This document shows, one piece after another, positions 35,363 to 44,464 of a stretch of DNA of 62,045 bases (position 1 is the first letter of the stretch; each line of letters starts with the position of its first letter). The position numbers were made by a program, and so were the translations under genes. The notes under the pieces are model-generated. The model ran no database searches and was not told where the DNA came from. It saw only the letters and a program-made list of their open reading frames with translations. Source of the stretch: Halomonadaceae bacterium T82-2 (GTDB lineage: Bacteria; Pseudomonadota; Gammaproteobacteria; Pseudomonadales; Halomonadaceae); assembly GCA_001577635.1 (NCBI GenBank), contig LSBP01000016.1, forward strand, positions 1-62,045, given 5' to 3'.

Positions 35363-36322
35363 TCACGGTGAGGATAAGTCGATTTCATCGACGTTGCTGC
35401 GCATTATTTGGGCCTGTTCATTCGACTCATTCGAACGAGAGCCATCCTGGACCGCCTGATGAAGCGCCCGCGCCATGGCATGCGTCGCCGGCCCGGCACG
35501 ATCGCGGTCCTGGAAAATCAGGTGGACCGGCACCTCGCGCACGCCACCGACCGCCAGTGGCAGCGGGGCAAGACGTCCGCTCTCGAGCGCCTCACGAATG
35601 CGCGTCTCCGGCAGCCAGGCGAATCCCAGCCCCCGCTCCAGCATGTCCAGTGATGTGGCCAGATGGCTGACGGTCCACCGCTGTTCGGCCTTAAGCCAGC
35701 CGGCGTCCATCGACTGGCGCAGGCCCGAGTCACGCACCACCAGTTGCCGGTACTGGGTGAGATCGCGCAGATCCAGCGTGCGCCCGAGCCGGTGCAGAGG
35801 ATGCGCGGGGTGCGCCACGGCGATGAAGCGCAGTGTCGCCAGCGCTTCGCCCAGGAATCCCTGAGCCGCCAGCCCCGAGACCACCAGATCGGCACGGCGA
35901 TCGTAGAGCATCTCCACGCCGCCATTGAGGACCGTCTCGTGCAGCTGGACCCGCACGTGGGGGTACTCGCCGGAGAACTGCTGCAGGGCCTCGGCCAGCG
36001 CATCGGGCGGAAAGACCTGATCGACAGCCAGTGAGACTTCCGCTTCCAGCCCGGTCGCCAGGCTCGCCGCCACATCCTCGATTGCCGCAGCGCTCTCGAT
36101 CAGCTGCCGGGCGCGGCGCAGCAACATCTCGCCGGCCTCGGTGAGGCGGACATGACGCCCTGCCGGTTCGAGCAGCGCCACTCCCAGCTGGGTCTCCAGC
36201 TTGTGCACGGCGTGATTGAGCGTCGACGGACTCTTGTGAATGACCTCGGCGGCGCGAGCGAAGCCCCCATGATCGACGACCGCCGCCAGCATCTGCCATT
36301 GGGCCAGGGTGACGCGTGACAT
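35363..36322 (-). CDS. LysR-type regulator, YhaJ-like
   Basis: A 319-residue LysR protein: winged helix at the N-terminus (LAAVVDHGGFARAAEVIHKS, LETQLGVALLEPAGRHVRLT) and a two-lobed effector domain from about residue 90. It is divergent from pirin (36426) and upstream of yqjG on the same strand. By position it corresponds to E. coli YhaJ, a sensor of quinone-like aromatics. Start ATG 36322 has GAGGAAAA upstream. Confidence 0.87.
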   Translation of the reverse strand: MSRVTLAQWQMLAAVVDHGGFARAAEVIHKSPSTLNHAVHKLETQLGVALLEPAGRHVRLTEAGEMLLRRARQLIESAAAIEDVAASLATGLEAEVSLAVDQVFPPDALAEALQQFSGEYPHVRVQLHETVLNGGVEMLYDRRADLVVSGLAAQGFLGEALATLRFIAVAHPAHPLHRLGRTLDLRDLTQYRQLVVRDSGLRQSMDAGWLKAEQRWTVSHLATSLDMLERGLGFAWLPETRIREALESGRLAPLPLAVGGVREVPVHLIFQDRDRAGPATHAMARALHQAVQDGSRSNESNEQAQIMRSNVDEIDLSSP

Positions 36323-36425
36323 TTCGTTTTCCTCGAATGGTATCGGCAAAACTATGCGCTTAACCTTCGAAAAAATCGTCCTAGAATCGAAGGGAGTCAA
36401 GCAACGACCTGTTCAGGAGTTCCCG

Positions 36426-37271
36426 ATGACTGCTCGCACTATCGACCACCTCGTCGCCAGCCACCCCAGCCAGGACGGCGACGGCGTCAAGATCTCGCGC
36501 ATCCATGACTTCGGTGGCGGGCTCGATCCCTTCCTGATGCTCGACGAACTGGGGTCAGACCAGCCGGATGACTATATCGGCGGCTTTCCGCCTCATCCGC
36601 ATCGCGGGCTGCAGACACTGACTTACGTGGTACACGGCGGCCTGACCCACGAGGATCACCTGGGCCACCGCAGCACCATCGGCGCCGGCGACGCCCAGTG
36701 GATGCACACCGGACGCGGCATTATTCACTCGGAAATGCCGCTGACCGATAGCCACGGCCTGCACGCCTTCCAGCTGTGGATCAACCTGCCGGCCCGGGAC
36801 AAGCTCAGCCCGCCCACCTACCGCGATGTCCGCCAGGCCGAGATGCCGCGTCTCGACGCCGACGGCGTCGTGCTCACGGCCTTGGGCGGCACCTGGCAGG
36901 CTGCCGGGCATGAGGCGCTTGCGGGCCCGCTCGATACGCTGGCCGGCGACGCCGGCGTCGCGCACCTCACACTGACGCCGGGCGCCGGCATCACGCTCGA
37001 GACCGACGCCCCCACGCTGCTGGTCTATGTCTTCTCGGGGGCGATCAGCGTGGCGGGAAAAACCATCGGGGCGCGTCAGCTGGCCCGACTGGGCGACGGT
37101 GAGGCCGTGACCCTGGAGAGTGACACCGATAGCCAGGCGCTGCTGCTGAGCGGCCGGCCTCACGGCGAGCCCATCGCCCATTACGGCCCCTTCGTGATGA
37201 ACACCCGGGAAGAACTCGACCAGGCCCTGCGCGACTACCGCGACGGTACTTTCGCCTCACCGACAGCCTGA
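36426..37271 (+). CDS. Pirin family protein (quercetin dioxygenase-like)
   Basis: A 281-residue bicupin. The N-terminal metal site is visible as the His pair in FPPHPHRGLQTLTY, His in GGLTHEDHLGH and Glu in HTGRGIIHSEMP. Pirins of this type cleave flavonols in vitro or act as redox sensors. CAGGAGTT precedes the ATG. The bidirectional promoter shared with the LysR gene suggests control by it. Confidence 0.9.
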   Translation: MTARTIDHLVASHPSQDGDGVKISRIHDFGGGLDPFLMLDELGSDQPDDYIGGFPPHPHRGLQTLTYVVHGGLTHEDHLGHRSTIGAGDAQWMHTGRGIIHSEMPLTDSHGLHAFQLWINLPARDKLSPPTYRDVRQAEMPRLDADGVVLTALGGTWQAAGHEALAGPLDTLAGDAGVAHLTLTPGAGITLETDAPTLLVYVFSGAISVAGKTIGARQLARLGDGEAVTLESDTDSQALLLSGRPHGEPIAHYGPFVMNTREELDQALRDYRDGTFASPTA

Positions 37272-37490
37272 GCGGGTTTCATGTCCCCGGCAGACGCTCT
37301 ACATTAAGATGCGCCAGTGAGTAACTCGGGGACGAGTTCAGGCACAGGACGTAATCATGGAGTAACGTCATGTAGCCGTTAATACTGGGTTTAATAGTCT
37401 GTATGCTTATACAGGCTAGGCATGCCGTATGGCATGGGGTAAGGTGCATTCGTTTTTTATATCCACCGATATGCACCCAGGCCCCTGTTT

Positions 37491-39173
37491 ATGTTGCGGA
37501 TCCTCAATTCGCTGCCCCGCATGCACAAGTTGCTGCTGTTTCCCGTTGCCACGATGGTCACCGTGCTGGGCGCGCACAAGATTCTTGCCGCACTCGACGA
37601 CAGCGAACCCACGGTCGCGTCGGCCAGCATCGCACTGCCTCTCGATACGTCCCCCGGCGCCGAAGCCCAACTGGTCAGCGACGCCCACCCGCTGAGCAAT
37701 GCCATCCATACCGCCTCGGCGGCCATCGGCAAGGAGATCCCCCTCTCCGAACTCGCGCCACAGGGCGTCGTCGACATCGATTTCATCAATCAGGCTCACG
37801 CGGATACATCATTCTCGCTGCCGCCAACGCTGGAGGTCGAGCCGGCCCTGGCGGTCGCCGGCTCCGCGACCGCCCCTGCCAACGCCCTGCAAGTGGCCGA
37901 TGGCGCCGTGCTGGCCTCGCTGCAGATCAGCGGCACCGACCAGCCGACGGATGGCAGCGACCTGGACGTCTTCTCTTCCGACCCGCTGGTGCTGGACGAT
38001 GGCGACGTGGACCTCGCCAACGAACTGGCCGCCAAGGAAGTCTTCGTCCCGCAGTGGGAAACCTATACCGTACAGCCCGGCGACACCTTTGCGGTGATGG
38101 CCGAACGTACTTTCGGGCTGGGGTACCGCGAGGTCCTGAACCTGCTCGACACCCTGCCCGACAAGACGGTACTCACCCGCTGGCGCGTGGGTGACAACAT
38201 CGACTTCCAGCTCGACCAGGACGGCCACCTGCTCGCCCTGCGCGTCATGAAGGACCCGCGCAGCGGCTATCTGATCAAGCGTGATGCCCCCGACGCCACC
38301 TTCGCCGTATCCGATATCCAGAAGGCGACGGAGGCGACCCAGCGCCTGTTCGCCGGCACCGTCAATGGCAGCTTCGCCGGCTCGGCAGCCGCGACCGGCC
38401 TCTCCAGCGGTGACGTCGCCGAGCTCACCAACCTGCTGGCGAAGAAGATCAACTTCCGTCGCGTCACCCGGCGTGGCGATCATTTCCAGGTGCTGGTCGA
38501 GTCCGACATGATCGACGGCAAGGCGATGGATTCACGGATTCTCGCCGCTCACTACGAAGGCCAGCGCACCGACCTGACCGTGGTGCGCAACGATGAGGAC
38601 GACCGTTTCTACACGCCGGACGGCCACAGCCTCGACCCGGCCTTCAACCGCTATCCCTTCAAGGGGCATTACCGGATCAGTTCCTCCTTCAACCTGCGCC
38701 GCGTCAACCCGGTGACCAAGCGTGTCTCGCCCCACTACGGCACCGACTTCGCCATGCCCCGGGGCACCCCGGTGCGCGCCCCCGCCGACGGCCGCGTGGT
38801 CAAGGCCGCCTATCAGCGCGGCGGCGCCGGAAACTATCTGGTGATTCGCCAGGACAACGGCTACAAGACCCGCTACATGCACCTTTCCAAGAAACTGGTC
38901 AAGGAAGGCGATCGGGTGAAGATGGGCCAGCGCATCGCCCTGTCAGGCAACACCGGGCGCAGCACCGGCCCTCACCTGCATTACGAGATCATGGTCAACA
39001 ATCGCCCGGTCGACGCCATGCGCGTCAAGTTGCCCGAGAGCAAGAACCTCTCCGGCAAGGCTCTGGCGGCCTTCAAGCAACAGGCGAAGCCGTTGCTGGC
39101 CAAGCTCGAGGACGACAGCAACACCCAGATCGCCAAGCTGGATGCCGATACGCTCAAGTCCGATGGCTCCTGA
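37491..39173 (+). CDS. mepM: Murein DD-endopeptidase, M23 family (MepM-like)
   Basis: A 560-residue protein with an N-terminal membrane anchor (LLLFPVATMVTVLGAHKIL), an acidic low-complexity stretch to about residue 190 and a LysM/OapA-like region (TYTVQPGDTFAVMAERTFG). A LytM domain follows, with zinc ligands H415 and D419 (HYGTDFAMP) and H497 in HLHYE (H495 catalytic). It cleaves D-Ala-mDAP cross-links for wall expansion. The acidic inserted region makes it longer than E. coli MepM (440). A 220-base upstream region precedes it. Confidence 0.93.
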   Translation: MLRILNSLPRMHKLLLFPVATMVTVLGAHKILAALDDSEPTVASASIALPLDTSPGAEAQLVSDAHPLSNAIHTASAAIGKEIPLSELAPQGVVDIDFINQAHADTSFSLPPTLEVEPALAVAGSATAPANALQVADGAVLASLQISGTDQPTDGSDLDVFSSDPLVLDDGDVDLANELAAKEVFVPQWETYTVQPGDTFAVMAERTFGLGYREVLNLLDTLPDKTVLTRWRVGDNIDFQLDQDGHLLALRVMKDPRSGYLIKRDAPDATFAVSDIQKATEATQRLFAGTVNGSFAGSAAATGLSSGDVAELTNLLAKKINFRRVTRRGDHFQVLVESDMIDGKAMDSRILAAHYEGQRTDLTVVRNDEDDRFYTPDGHSLDPAFNRYPFKGHYRISSSFNLRRVNPVTKRVSPHYGTDFAMPRGTPVRAPADGRVVKAAYQRGGAGNYLVIRQDNGYKTRYMHLSKKLVKEGDRVKMGQRIALSGNTGRSTGPHLHYEIMVNNRPVDAMRVKLPESKNLSGKALAAFKQQAKPLLAKLEDDSNTQIAKLDADTLKSDGS

Positions 39174-39200
39174 CCCCTTCTGACCTGGCCGCTCCCATCA

Positions 39201-39222
39201 CGACCCCGCCTCGGCGGGGTCG
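39201..39222 (+). terminator. Rho-independent terminator of mepM
   Basis: CGACCCCGC pairs with GCGGGGTCG over a four-base loop, followed by CGTTGTTTTTG. Confidence 0.9.
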
Positions 39223-39325
39223 CGTTGTTTTTGCACCGCGGAGTCCATCGTCTCTCGTTGTAGGGTTGTACCCGGCTGCCAGTCGCGCGCTAGGATGGCC
39301 GTTCACTCAACCGTGGAGGTTAGGC

Positions 39326-39802
39326 ATGGCCATTTCCATCGGCGACAAGCTGCCCGACATCACCCTCAAGACCAACGGCGCCAACGGTCCCGAAGACCTT
39401 TCGACCGGCGACCTCTTTGCTGGCAAGCGCGTCGTGCTGTTTGCGGTTCCCGGCGCCTTTACACCGGGCTGCTCCAACACTCACATGCCCGGCTTCGTGA
39501 TCAAGGCCGACGAGATCCTCGCCAGGGGCGTCGACACCATCGCCTGCATGGCGGTCAATGATGCCTTCGTACTGGATGCCTGGCAGAAGGACCAGAACGC
39601 CGAGCGGATCACCATGCTCGCCGACGGCAATGCCGAGTTCACCCGGGCACTGGGACTGGAGCTGGACGCCAGCGGCGGCGGCATGGGCATTCGCAGCAAA
39701 CGCTTCGCCCTGATTGCCGACGACGGCGTCGTCACCTACCTGGGCGTCGATTCCAAGGGCGTCGACCAGAGCAGCGCGGAGACAGTGCTGGGCCAGCTCT
39801 GA
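39326..39802 (+). CDS. Peroxiredoxin, Prx5/hybrid type
   Basis: A 158-residue thioredoxin-fold peroxidase with peroxidatic Cys49 in PGAFTPGCSNTHMPGF and GMGIRSKRFALIADDG. It reduces hydrogen and alkyl peroxides, recycled by glutathione/glutaredoxin or thioredoxin. GGAGG precedes the start ideally. A second Cys lies in TIACMAVND (about residue 73). Confidence 0.93.
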   Translation: MAISIGDKLPDITLKTNGANGPEDLSTGDLFAGKRVVLFAVPGAFTPGCSNTHMPGFVIKADEILARGVDTIACMAVNDAFVLDAWQKDQNAERITMLADGNAEFTRALGLELDASGGGMGIRSKRFALIADDGVVTYLGVDSKGVDQSSAETVLGQL

Positions 39803-39819
39803 CGCCAGCCCCCCTTCAC

Positions 39820-39842
39820 GGTCGCGGCCTCCTGCCGCGACC
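39820..39842 (+). terminator. Terminator of the peroxiredoxin gene
   Basis: GGTCGCGG pairs with CCGCGACC across seven bases, followed by GCTTGCTTCCC, 18 bases after the stop. Confidence 0.65.
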
Positions 39843-40056
39843 GCTTGCTTCCCTCCGATGTCACGCCCGCGAGCCAGACGTGCGCTTGCCAAGTTCCTTC
39901 GTGGCACGCAACCCTTTCATCATCAACGACTTCCGAGACGCATTCCGTCGATCCTCGACTACGCTGAAAAGGATGGCCATCACCCGGTCGCAACGCAGGA
40001 CCGGTTAGGCAACCAGGGTGCCCATCCGACACAACGCACAACAACGAGGTAGAGCA

Positions 40057-40908
40057 ATGACGTTCCCAGGACTCGAGACACGACAACTAGCGACCGGCCT
40101 GATCCTTGCGCTCGGCCTTGCCGGCGCGGCGAGCTCCCAGGCCGCCGACACCTATACCGTCGGCGTGGAGGCCTCCTTCCCGCCCTGGGCCTACGTGGAA
40201 GGCGGCGACTACAAGGGGATCGCCATCGATGCCATGGAGAAGATCGCCGAGGATCAGGGGCTCGACATCGAGTTCAAGGACCTGCCCTTCCCGTCGCTGA
40301 TTCCCGCCCTGTCCGCCGAGAAGATCGACATTCTCGCCACCGGCCTGACGGTGACCGAGCAGCGCGCCAAGGTCATCGACTTCACCGTGCCCTGGTGGGA
40401 GACCAATGACGTCATCGTGGTGCCCAAGGACTCGGACCTGAACGTCTTCACCGCCGTGTGCTGCGGCGCCACCGTCGGCGTCCAGGGCGGCTCCTCCCAG
40501 AAGGCGTGGATGGAAGACAACGTCACCAACTCCGACATCGACGTCAACCTGAAGAGCTACGACAGCTATGTCACCGCCATCACCGACATGCTCAACGGGC
40601 GGATCTCGGCGGTCGATGTCGACGACACCTCGGCGCAGGAATACATCAACGAAGGCCGTCCGGTGAAGATCGCCGGCAAGATCTTCATCCGTGCCCCCCT
40701 GGCCCTGGCGGTCAGCAAGGGCGACCCCCAGGGGCTGCTGGCAAAACTCAACCAGGGCATCGTCAACCTGGCCGAGTCCGGCGAGTGGGCCACCATCGTG
40801 CACAACTACATTCCCGGCGTGACAGTGCCGTCCGTGCCCGGCAATATGCCCGAGTACGTCGACACCTACCGTAAGCCGGTCGCCGGCCTGCCCGACCTGG
40901 GCAACTGA
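40057..40908 (+). CDS. Amino-acid-type ABC transporter substrate-binding protein
   Basis: A 283-residue SBP_bac_3 protein with a signal peptide ending AGAASSQAADTYTV, then VGVEASFPPWAYVEGGDYKG and ALSAEKIDILATGLTVTEQR. An unusual Cys pair occurs in FTAVCCGATVGVQGG. Ligand not assignable: polar amino acids or compatible solutes such as ectoine are possible. The longer frame begins 13 residues upstream without a ribosome site. It leads a four-gene importer ending at 43114. Confidence 0.9.
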   Translation: MTFPGLETRQLATGLILALGLAGAASSQAADTYTVGVEASFPPWAYVEGGDYKGIAIDAMEKIAEDQGLDIEFKDLPFPSLIPALSAEKIDILATGLTVTEQRAKVIDFTVPWWETNDVIVVPKDSDLNVFTAVCCGATVGVQGGSSQKAWMEDNVTNSDIDVNLKSYDSYVTAITDMLNGRISAVDVDDTSAQEYINEGRPVKIAGKIFIRAPLALAVSKGDPQGLLAKLNQGIVNLAESGEWATIVHNYIPGVTVPSVPGNMPEYVDTYRKPVAGLPDLGN

Positions 40909-41004
40909 TTCCTGCCACTTCCTGCATGCGGACCGTGCCGGCCAACCCTACAGGGTGGCCGGCCGGGCCGGGCTCTTCACTCGCGCATTCGATCAGGCAA
41001 CGGC

Positions 41005-41679
41005 ATGGACATCTACGACGTTCTTCTCCGGGATTTTCCCTTTCTGCTCAAGGGGCTGGGCGTGGCCCTGGTACTCCTGGCCGCGCTTCTGGCGCTGGGC
41101 TTCGTGATCGGGCTGACGATCTGTCTGATCCAGCTCTACGGCCCCCGCACCCGCTTCGTGCAATAGCCGCTCAAGGTCTACGAGCGCATCTTTCGCGGCG
41201 TGCCGATCATCATCATGCTGTTCATCTTCTACTACGGCCTGGCGGGCATCTTCGACATCTCGTCGTTCGCGGCCGCCATCCTGGCCCTGGGTTTTCGCTC
41301 CGGCGCCTACCAGTCCCAGATCTTCCGCAGCGCCTTCCAGTCGATCCCCGCCGGCCAGATGACCGCAGCACGTGCCAGCGGCATGACCCTGACCCAGGCG
41401 ATTCGCTGGATCCTGTTCCCCCAGGCGATCCGCCATGCCATCGGCCCCTGGACCAACGAGTTCTCCTCGGAGATCAAGGAAACCTCGCTGGCCTACGTGA
41501 TCGGGGTCGTCGAGCTCACCAGACAGGCCCACTACATCATCACCAGTACCCAGGGCAATGTGCTGACCGTGTTCGCGGTAGTGGCCCTGCTCTATTTCAT
41601 CGTCAACAAGGCCGGCAACAGCGGCCTGTACTGGCTGGAAGCCAGACTCGCCGTCCCCGGCTTCGAAAAACGTCAATAA
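41005..41679 (+). pseudogene. Amino-acid ABC transporter permease interrupted by an amber codon
   Basis: The frame reads MDIYDVLLRDFPFLLKGLGV and on through a first membrane helix. It then meets TAG at 41164-41166 (codon 54) where family members usually have Trp (RFVQ-stop-PLKVYERIFRGVP). The remaining 170 codons stay open and carry the permease EAA loop (GQMTAARASGMTLTQAIRW). A single TGG-to-TAG change explains it. Either the gene is freshly inactivated or the amber is read through. An internal ATG at 41200 would give only a truncated product. Confidence 0.85.
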
Positions 41680-41697
41680 CCGACAGGATTTTCTTCC

Positions 41698-42438
41698 ATG
41701 GCTGATGTTCCCGTGCTGCGTGTCGATGATATTCACAAGCGCTATGGCGACAACGAAGTGCTCAAGGGCATCTCCCTGACCCTCGAGCGTGGCGCGACCA
41801 AGGTGCTGATCGGCCCCTCGGGGTCCGGCAAGAGCACCCTGCTGCGCTGCATCAACCACCTCAACAAGCCGGACCGGGGCACCATCGAGCTCGACGGCCA
41901 GCGCATCACCGACGCCAACATCGACCGGATGCGGGCGCAGATCGGCTTTGTCTTCCAGGACTTCAACCTCTTCTCGCACCTGACGGTGCTCGACAATGTG
42001 CGCATCTGTCAGCTGAAGGTGAAGCGCCTGTCCCACGAGGAGGCGACGCGCCGTGCCCACGAGGAGCTCGAACGGGTGGGGCTGGGCGACAAGGCCGGCG
42101 CCTACCCGGCGGAACTCTCCGGCGGCCAGCAGCAGCGGGTCTCGATCGCCCGGGCGCTGGCCATGGATCCCATGCTCATGCTCTTCGACGAACCCACCTC
42201 GGCGCTCGACCCGGAGCTCACCGGCGAGGTCGTCAAGGTCATGCAGCAGCTGGCCGACGACGGCATGACCATGCTGGTGGTCTCGCACGAAATGGGCTTC
42301 GCGCGCCAGGCCGCCGACGAGATCATCTTCATGGAAGGCGGCTACATCATCGAGCAGGGGCCGCCGGACGTGCTGTTCTCGACGCCGGCGCAGGAGCGCA
42401 CCAGAGCCTTTCTCAACGTCATTGCCGAGCACGGGTGA
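41698..42438 (+). CDS. Amino-acid ABC transporter ATP-binding protein
   Basis: A 246-residue GlnQ-class ATPase with Walker A GPSGSGKST, FVFQDFNLFSHLTV, signature ELSGGQQQRVSIARAL, Walker B MLMLFDEPTSALD and the switch His in VVSHEMGFA. It is encoded between the two permease genes, 18 bases after the interrupted one. Confidence 0.93.
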   Translation: MADVPVLRVDDIHKRYGDNEVLKGISLTLERGATKVLIGPSGSGKSTLLRCINHLNKPDRGTIELDGQRITDANIDRMRAQIGFVFQDFNLFSHLTVLDNVRICQLKVKRLSHEEATRRAHEELERVGLGDKAGAYPAELSGGQQQRVSIARALAMDPMLMLFDEPTSALDPELTGEVVKVMQQLADDGMTMLVVSHEMGFARQAADEIIFMEGGYIIEQGPPDVLFSTPAQERTRAFLNVIAEHG

Positions 42439-42442
42439 GCCC

Positions 42443-43114
42443 ATGACCGACTTCCTCCAGTTCAGCATCGAGCAGCTTCCGGAACTGCTCAAGGGTGTGC
42501 CGATCACCCTGTCGCTGTGGATCATCGCCATCGTGCTGGGCTTCTTCATCGGCCTGGCGCTGGCCTGGGCCCGGGTCTACGGCAACCGTTTCTGGTATGC
42601 CCTGAGCACCGCCTACGTGGAGCTGTTCCGCGGCACGCCGATGCTGGTACAGATGTTCTTCATCTACCTGGGCCTGCCCCAGATCGGCATCGTCTTCGAC
42701 GCCTTCACCTCCGCGGTGATCGCCATCACGCTCAACAGCGCCGCCTACCAGGCCGAGTACTTTCGCGGCTCGGTCCTCTCGGTGCCGCGCGGCCAGATGG
42801 TCGCGGCCCGGGCCTGCGGCATGAGCCAGTGGCAGGCCATCCGCTACATCGTGCTGCCCCAGGCACTGCGGCGGGTGCTGCCGCAGTGGTCGAACGAGGC
42901 CATCATCGAGCTCAAGTTCACCTCGATCGCCTACACCATCGGCGTCGTGGAGATCACCGCACGGGCCTCCGACATCGGCTCGCGGACCCTGGAGTTCTTC
43001 CAGATCTTCCTGCTGGCCGGGTTCATCTACCTGGCGCTCACCTCCAGCGTGGCCAGCTTCCTCAACTGGGTGGAGCGCCGTTATTACGTGCCCGGAGTGA
43101 CCCATGCCGGCTGA
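42443..43114 (+). CDS. Amino-acid ABC transporter permease (intact)
   Basis: A 223-residue permease with LFRGTPMLVQMFFIYLGLPQ and EAA loop RGQMVAARACGMSQWQAIRYIVLPQAL. It starts at MTDFLQF just after the ATPase stop. As the partner permease is interrupted, the complex may be non-functional unless the amber is suppressed. Confidence 0.92.
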   Translation: MTDFLQFSIEQLPELLKGVPITLSLWIIAIVLGFFIGLALAWARVYGNRFWYALSTAYVELFRGTPMLVQMFFIYLGLPQIGIVFDAFTSAVIAITLNSAAYQAEYFRGSVLSVPRGQMVAARACGMSQWQAIRYIVLPQALRRVLPQWSNEAIIELKFTSIAYTIGVVEITARASDIGSRTLEFFQIFLLAGFIYLALTSSVASFLNWVERRYYVPGVTHAG

Positions 43115-43176
43115 GGCGACTGCAACCCCGCCGCCGACATGGTACAACGAGGCGTTTCTCGATCCGGACGAGCCCC

Positions 43177-43560
43177 ATGACGCGTACGCGACACGCCACC
43201 CCGACCTTCCAGCTGCGCCTGGCTGCCGAGAAGGACGTGGTCATCGGCCCCGGCAAGGCCGACCTGCTCGAGGCGATCGAGCGCCACGGCTCGATCGCCT
43301 CGAGCAGCCGCGAGCTGGGCATGAGCTACAAGAAGGCCTGGCAGCTCATCGAGACCATGAACCGTCACTTCACCGCCCCGCTGATCGACACCCAGACGGG
43401 CGGCAACCAGCGCGGCGGTGCCAGCCTGACGCCGCTGGGCCGCGAGGTGCTCGCCCACTACCGGGCGCTGGAACGCCGGCTGAGCCCGGACGACAACCCC
43501 GATGCGCGCGCCCTGCTCGACTGCCTGGGTCGCCGGCCGGCGACCGACTGGACCGACTGA
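43177..43560 (+). CDS. Short ModE-like winged-helix regulator without a molybdate-binding domain
   Basis: A 127-residue protein matching the ModE/LysR-like DNA-binding domain: VVIGPGKADLLEAIERHGSI and SSRELGMSYKKAWQLIETMN, then GGASLTPLGREVLAHYRALE. The Mop/TOBE repeats that bind molybdate in full ModE (about 260 residues) are absent. It precedes modABC and a ModE-type site at 43609-43632, so it probably controls them. How it senses molybdate is unclear. Confidence 0.85.
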   Translation: MTRTRHATPTFQLRLAAEKDVVIGPGKADLLEAIERHGSIASSSRELGMSYKKAWQLIETMNRHFTAPLIDTQTGGNQRGGASLTPLGREVLAHYRALERRLSPDDNPDARALLDCLGRRPATDWTD

Positions 43561-43608
43561 GAGTCCCGGCGCCTTGGCATGGCTCCACCGCCATGGCTAT
43601 AGTGTCTC

Positions 43609-43632
43609 CGCTATACCCACGCAAACATAGCG
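43609..43632. promoter_or_regulatory. ModE-type operator upstream of modA
   Basis: CGCTAT and ATAGCG arms are 12 bases apart. The spacing equals that of the E. coli mod operator as I recall it (CGTTAT-N12-ATAACG), with one symmetric change per arm. It lies ten bases before modA. Confidence 0.75.
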
Positions 43633-43641
43633 GGAACCCTC

Positions 43642-44457
43642 ATGCATGGAACGCCCCTGTCCGGTCTGTCGTCGCGTACCGCCACCTGTCTTCTGGGCCT
43701 GGCGGCACTGCTGCTTGCCACCCTCTCCCCGGCACAGGCGGCGGCGCCCCGGGTCACGATCTTCGCCGCCGCCTCGCTGACCGATGCCCTCGATGCGGCG
43801 ATCGCCGACTACGAGGCCGACCATGACGTCGATATCGTGCCGGTGTATGCCGCCTCCTCCACCGCGGCGCGGCAGATTGCCCACGGCGCCCCGGCGGAGC
43901 TGTACTTCTCGGCCAACGAGCAGTGGATGGACTGGCTGGCGAGCCAGGACGTGACGCTGGCCGAGCGCACGGACCTGCTGAACAACCGCCTGGTGCTGGT
44001 GGCCGCTCCCGGGACGTCGCTCGACGCCTTCACCCCGGGCGCGGGCCGGCCGATCCGCGCGCTGCTCGACGACGACCAGCGCCTGGCGGTGGGCAACCCC
44101 GACCACGTGCCCGCCGGCATCTATGCCCGGCAGGCACTCGAGTCGCTGGGCGAGTGGCAGGCCCTGGAGCCGCGGCTGGCCCGGGCCGACAACGTGCGAG
44201 CCGCGCTGGCGCTGGTCGAACGCGGCGAGGCACCGCTGGGCATCGTCTACCGGACCGATGCCCGGGCCAGCGACAAGGTGCATCAGCTAGGCACGTTTCC
44301 CGCCGACGGCCACACGCCCATCACCTACCCGCTGGCCCTAGTCGACCCGCCCGCCAGCGACGCCGCACGGGCGTTCCGCGACTGGCTGACCGGCCGCGAG
44401 GCGATGGCCGTCTTCGAGCGATTCGGCTTCTCGCCGGCGGCCGCCGGCACACCCTGA
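43642..44457 (+). CDS. modA: Molybdate ABC transporter substrate-binding protein
   Basis: A 271-residue periplasmic protein with a signal peptide ending SPAQAAAPRVTIF. It has FAAASLTDALDAAIADYEAD, the oxyanion-binding loop YAASSTAARQIAHGAPAELY and AIYARQALESLG-type features (GIYARQALESLGEW). It captures molybdate or tungstate. The operator at 43609-43632 overlaps its likely promoter. Confidence 0.92.
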   Translation: MHGTPLSGLSSRTATCLLGLAALLLATLSPAQAAAPRVTIFAAASLTDALDAAIADYEADHDVDIVPVYAASSTAARQIAHGAPAELYFSANEQWMDWLASQDVTLAERTDLLNNRLVLVAAPGTSLDAFTPGAGRPIRALLDDDQRLAVGNPDHVPAGIYARQALESLGEWQALEPRLARADNVRAALALVERGEAPLGIVYRTDARASDKVHQLGTFPADGHTPITYPLALVDPPASDAARAFRDWLTGREAMAVFERFGFSPAAAGTP

Positions 44458-44464
44458 CGCGGTC

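Noticed and set aside
41005-41679. Amber codon as pyrrolysine or a programmed recoding site
   Set aside because: No PYLIS-like element or pyl genes are seen, and homologues have Trp there; a point mutation is simpler.
40057-43114. Naming the second ABC importer as the ectoine system EhuABCD
   Set aside because: Size and gene order are compatible, but no ectoine catabolic genes are nearby and no diagnostic residues were recognised.
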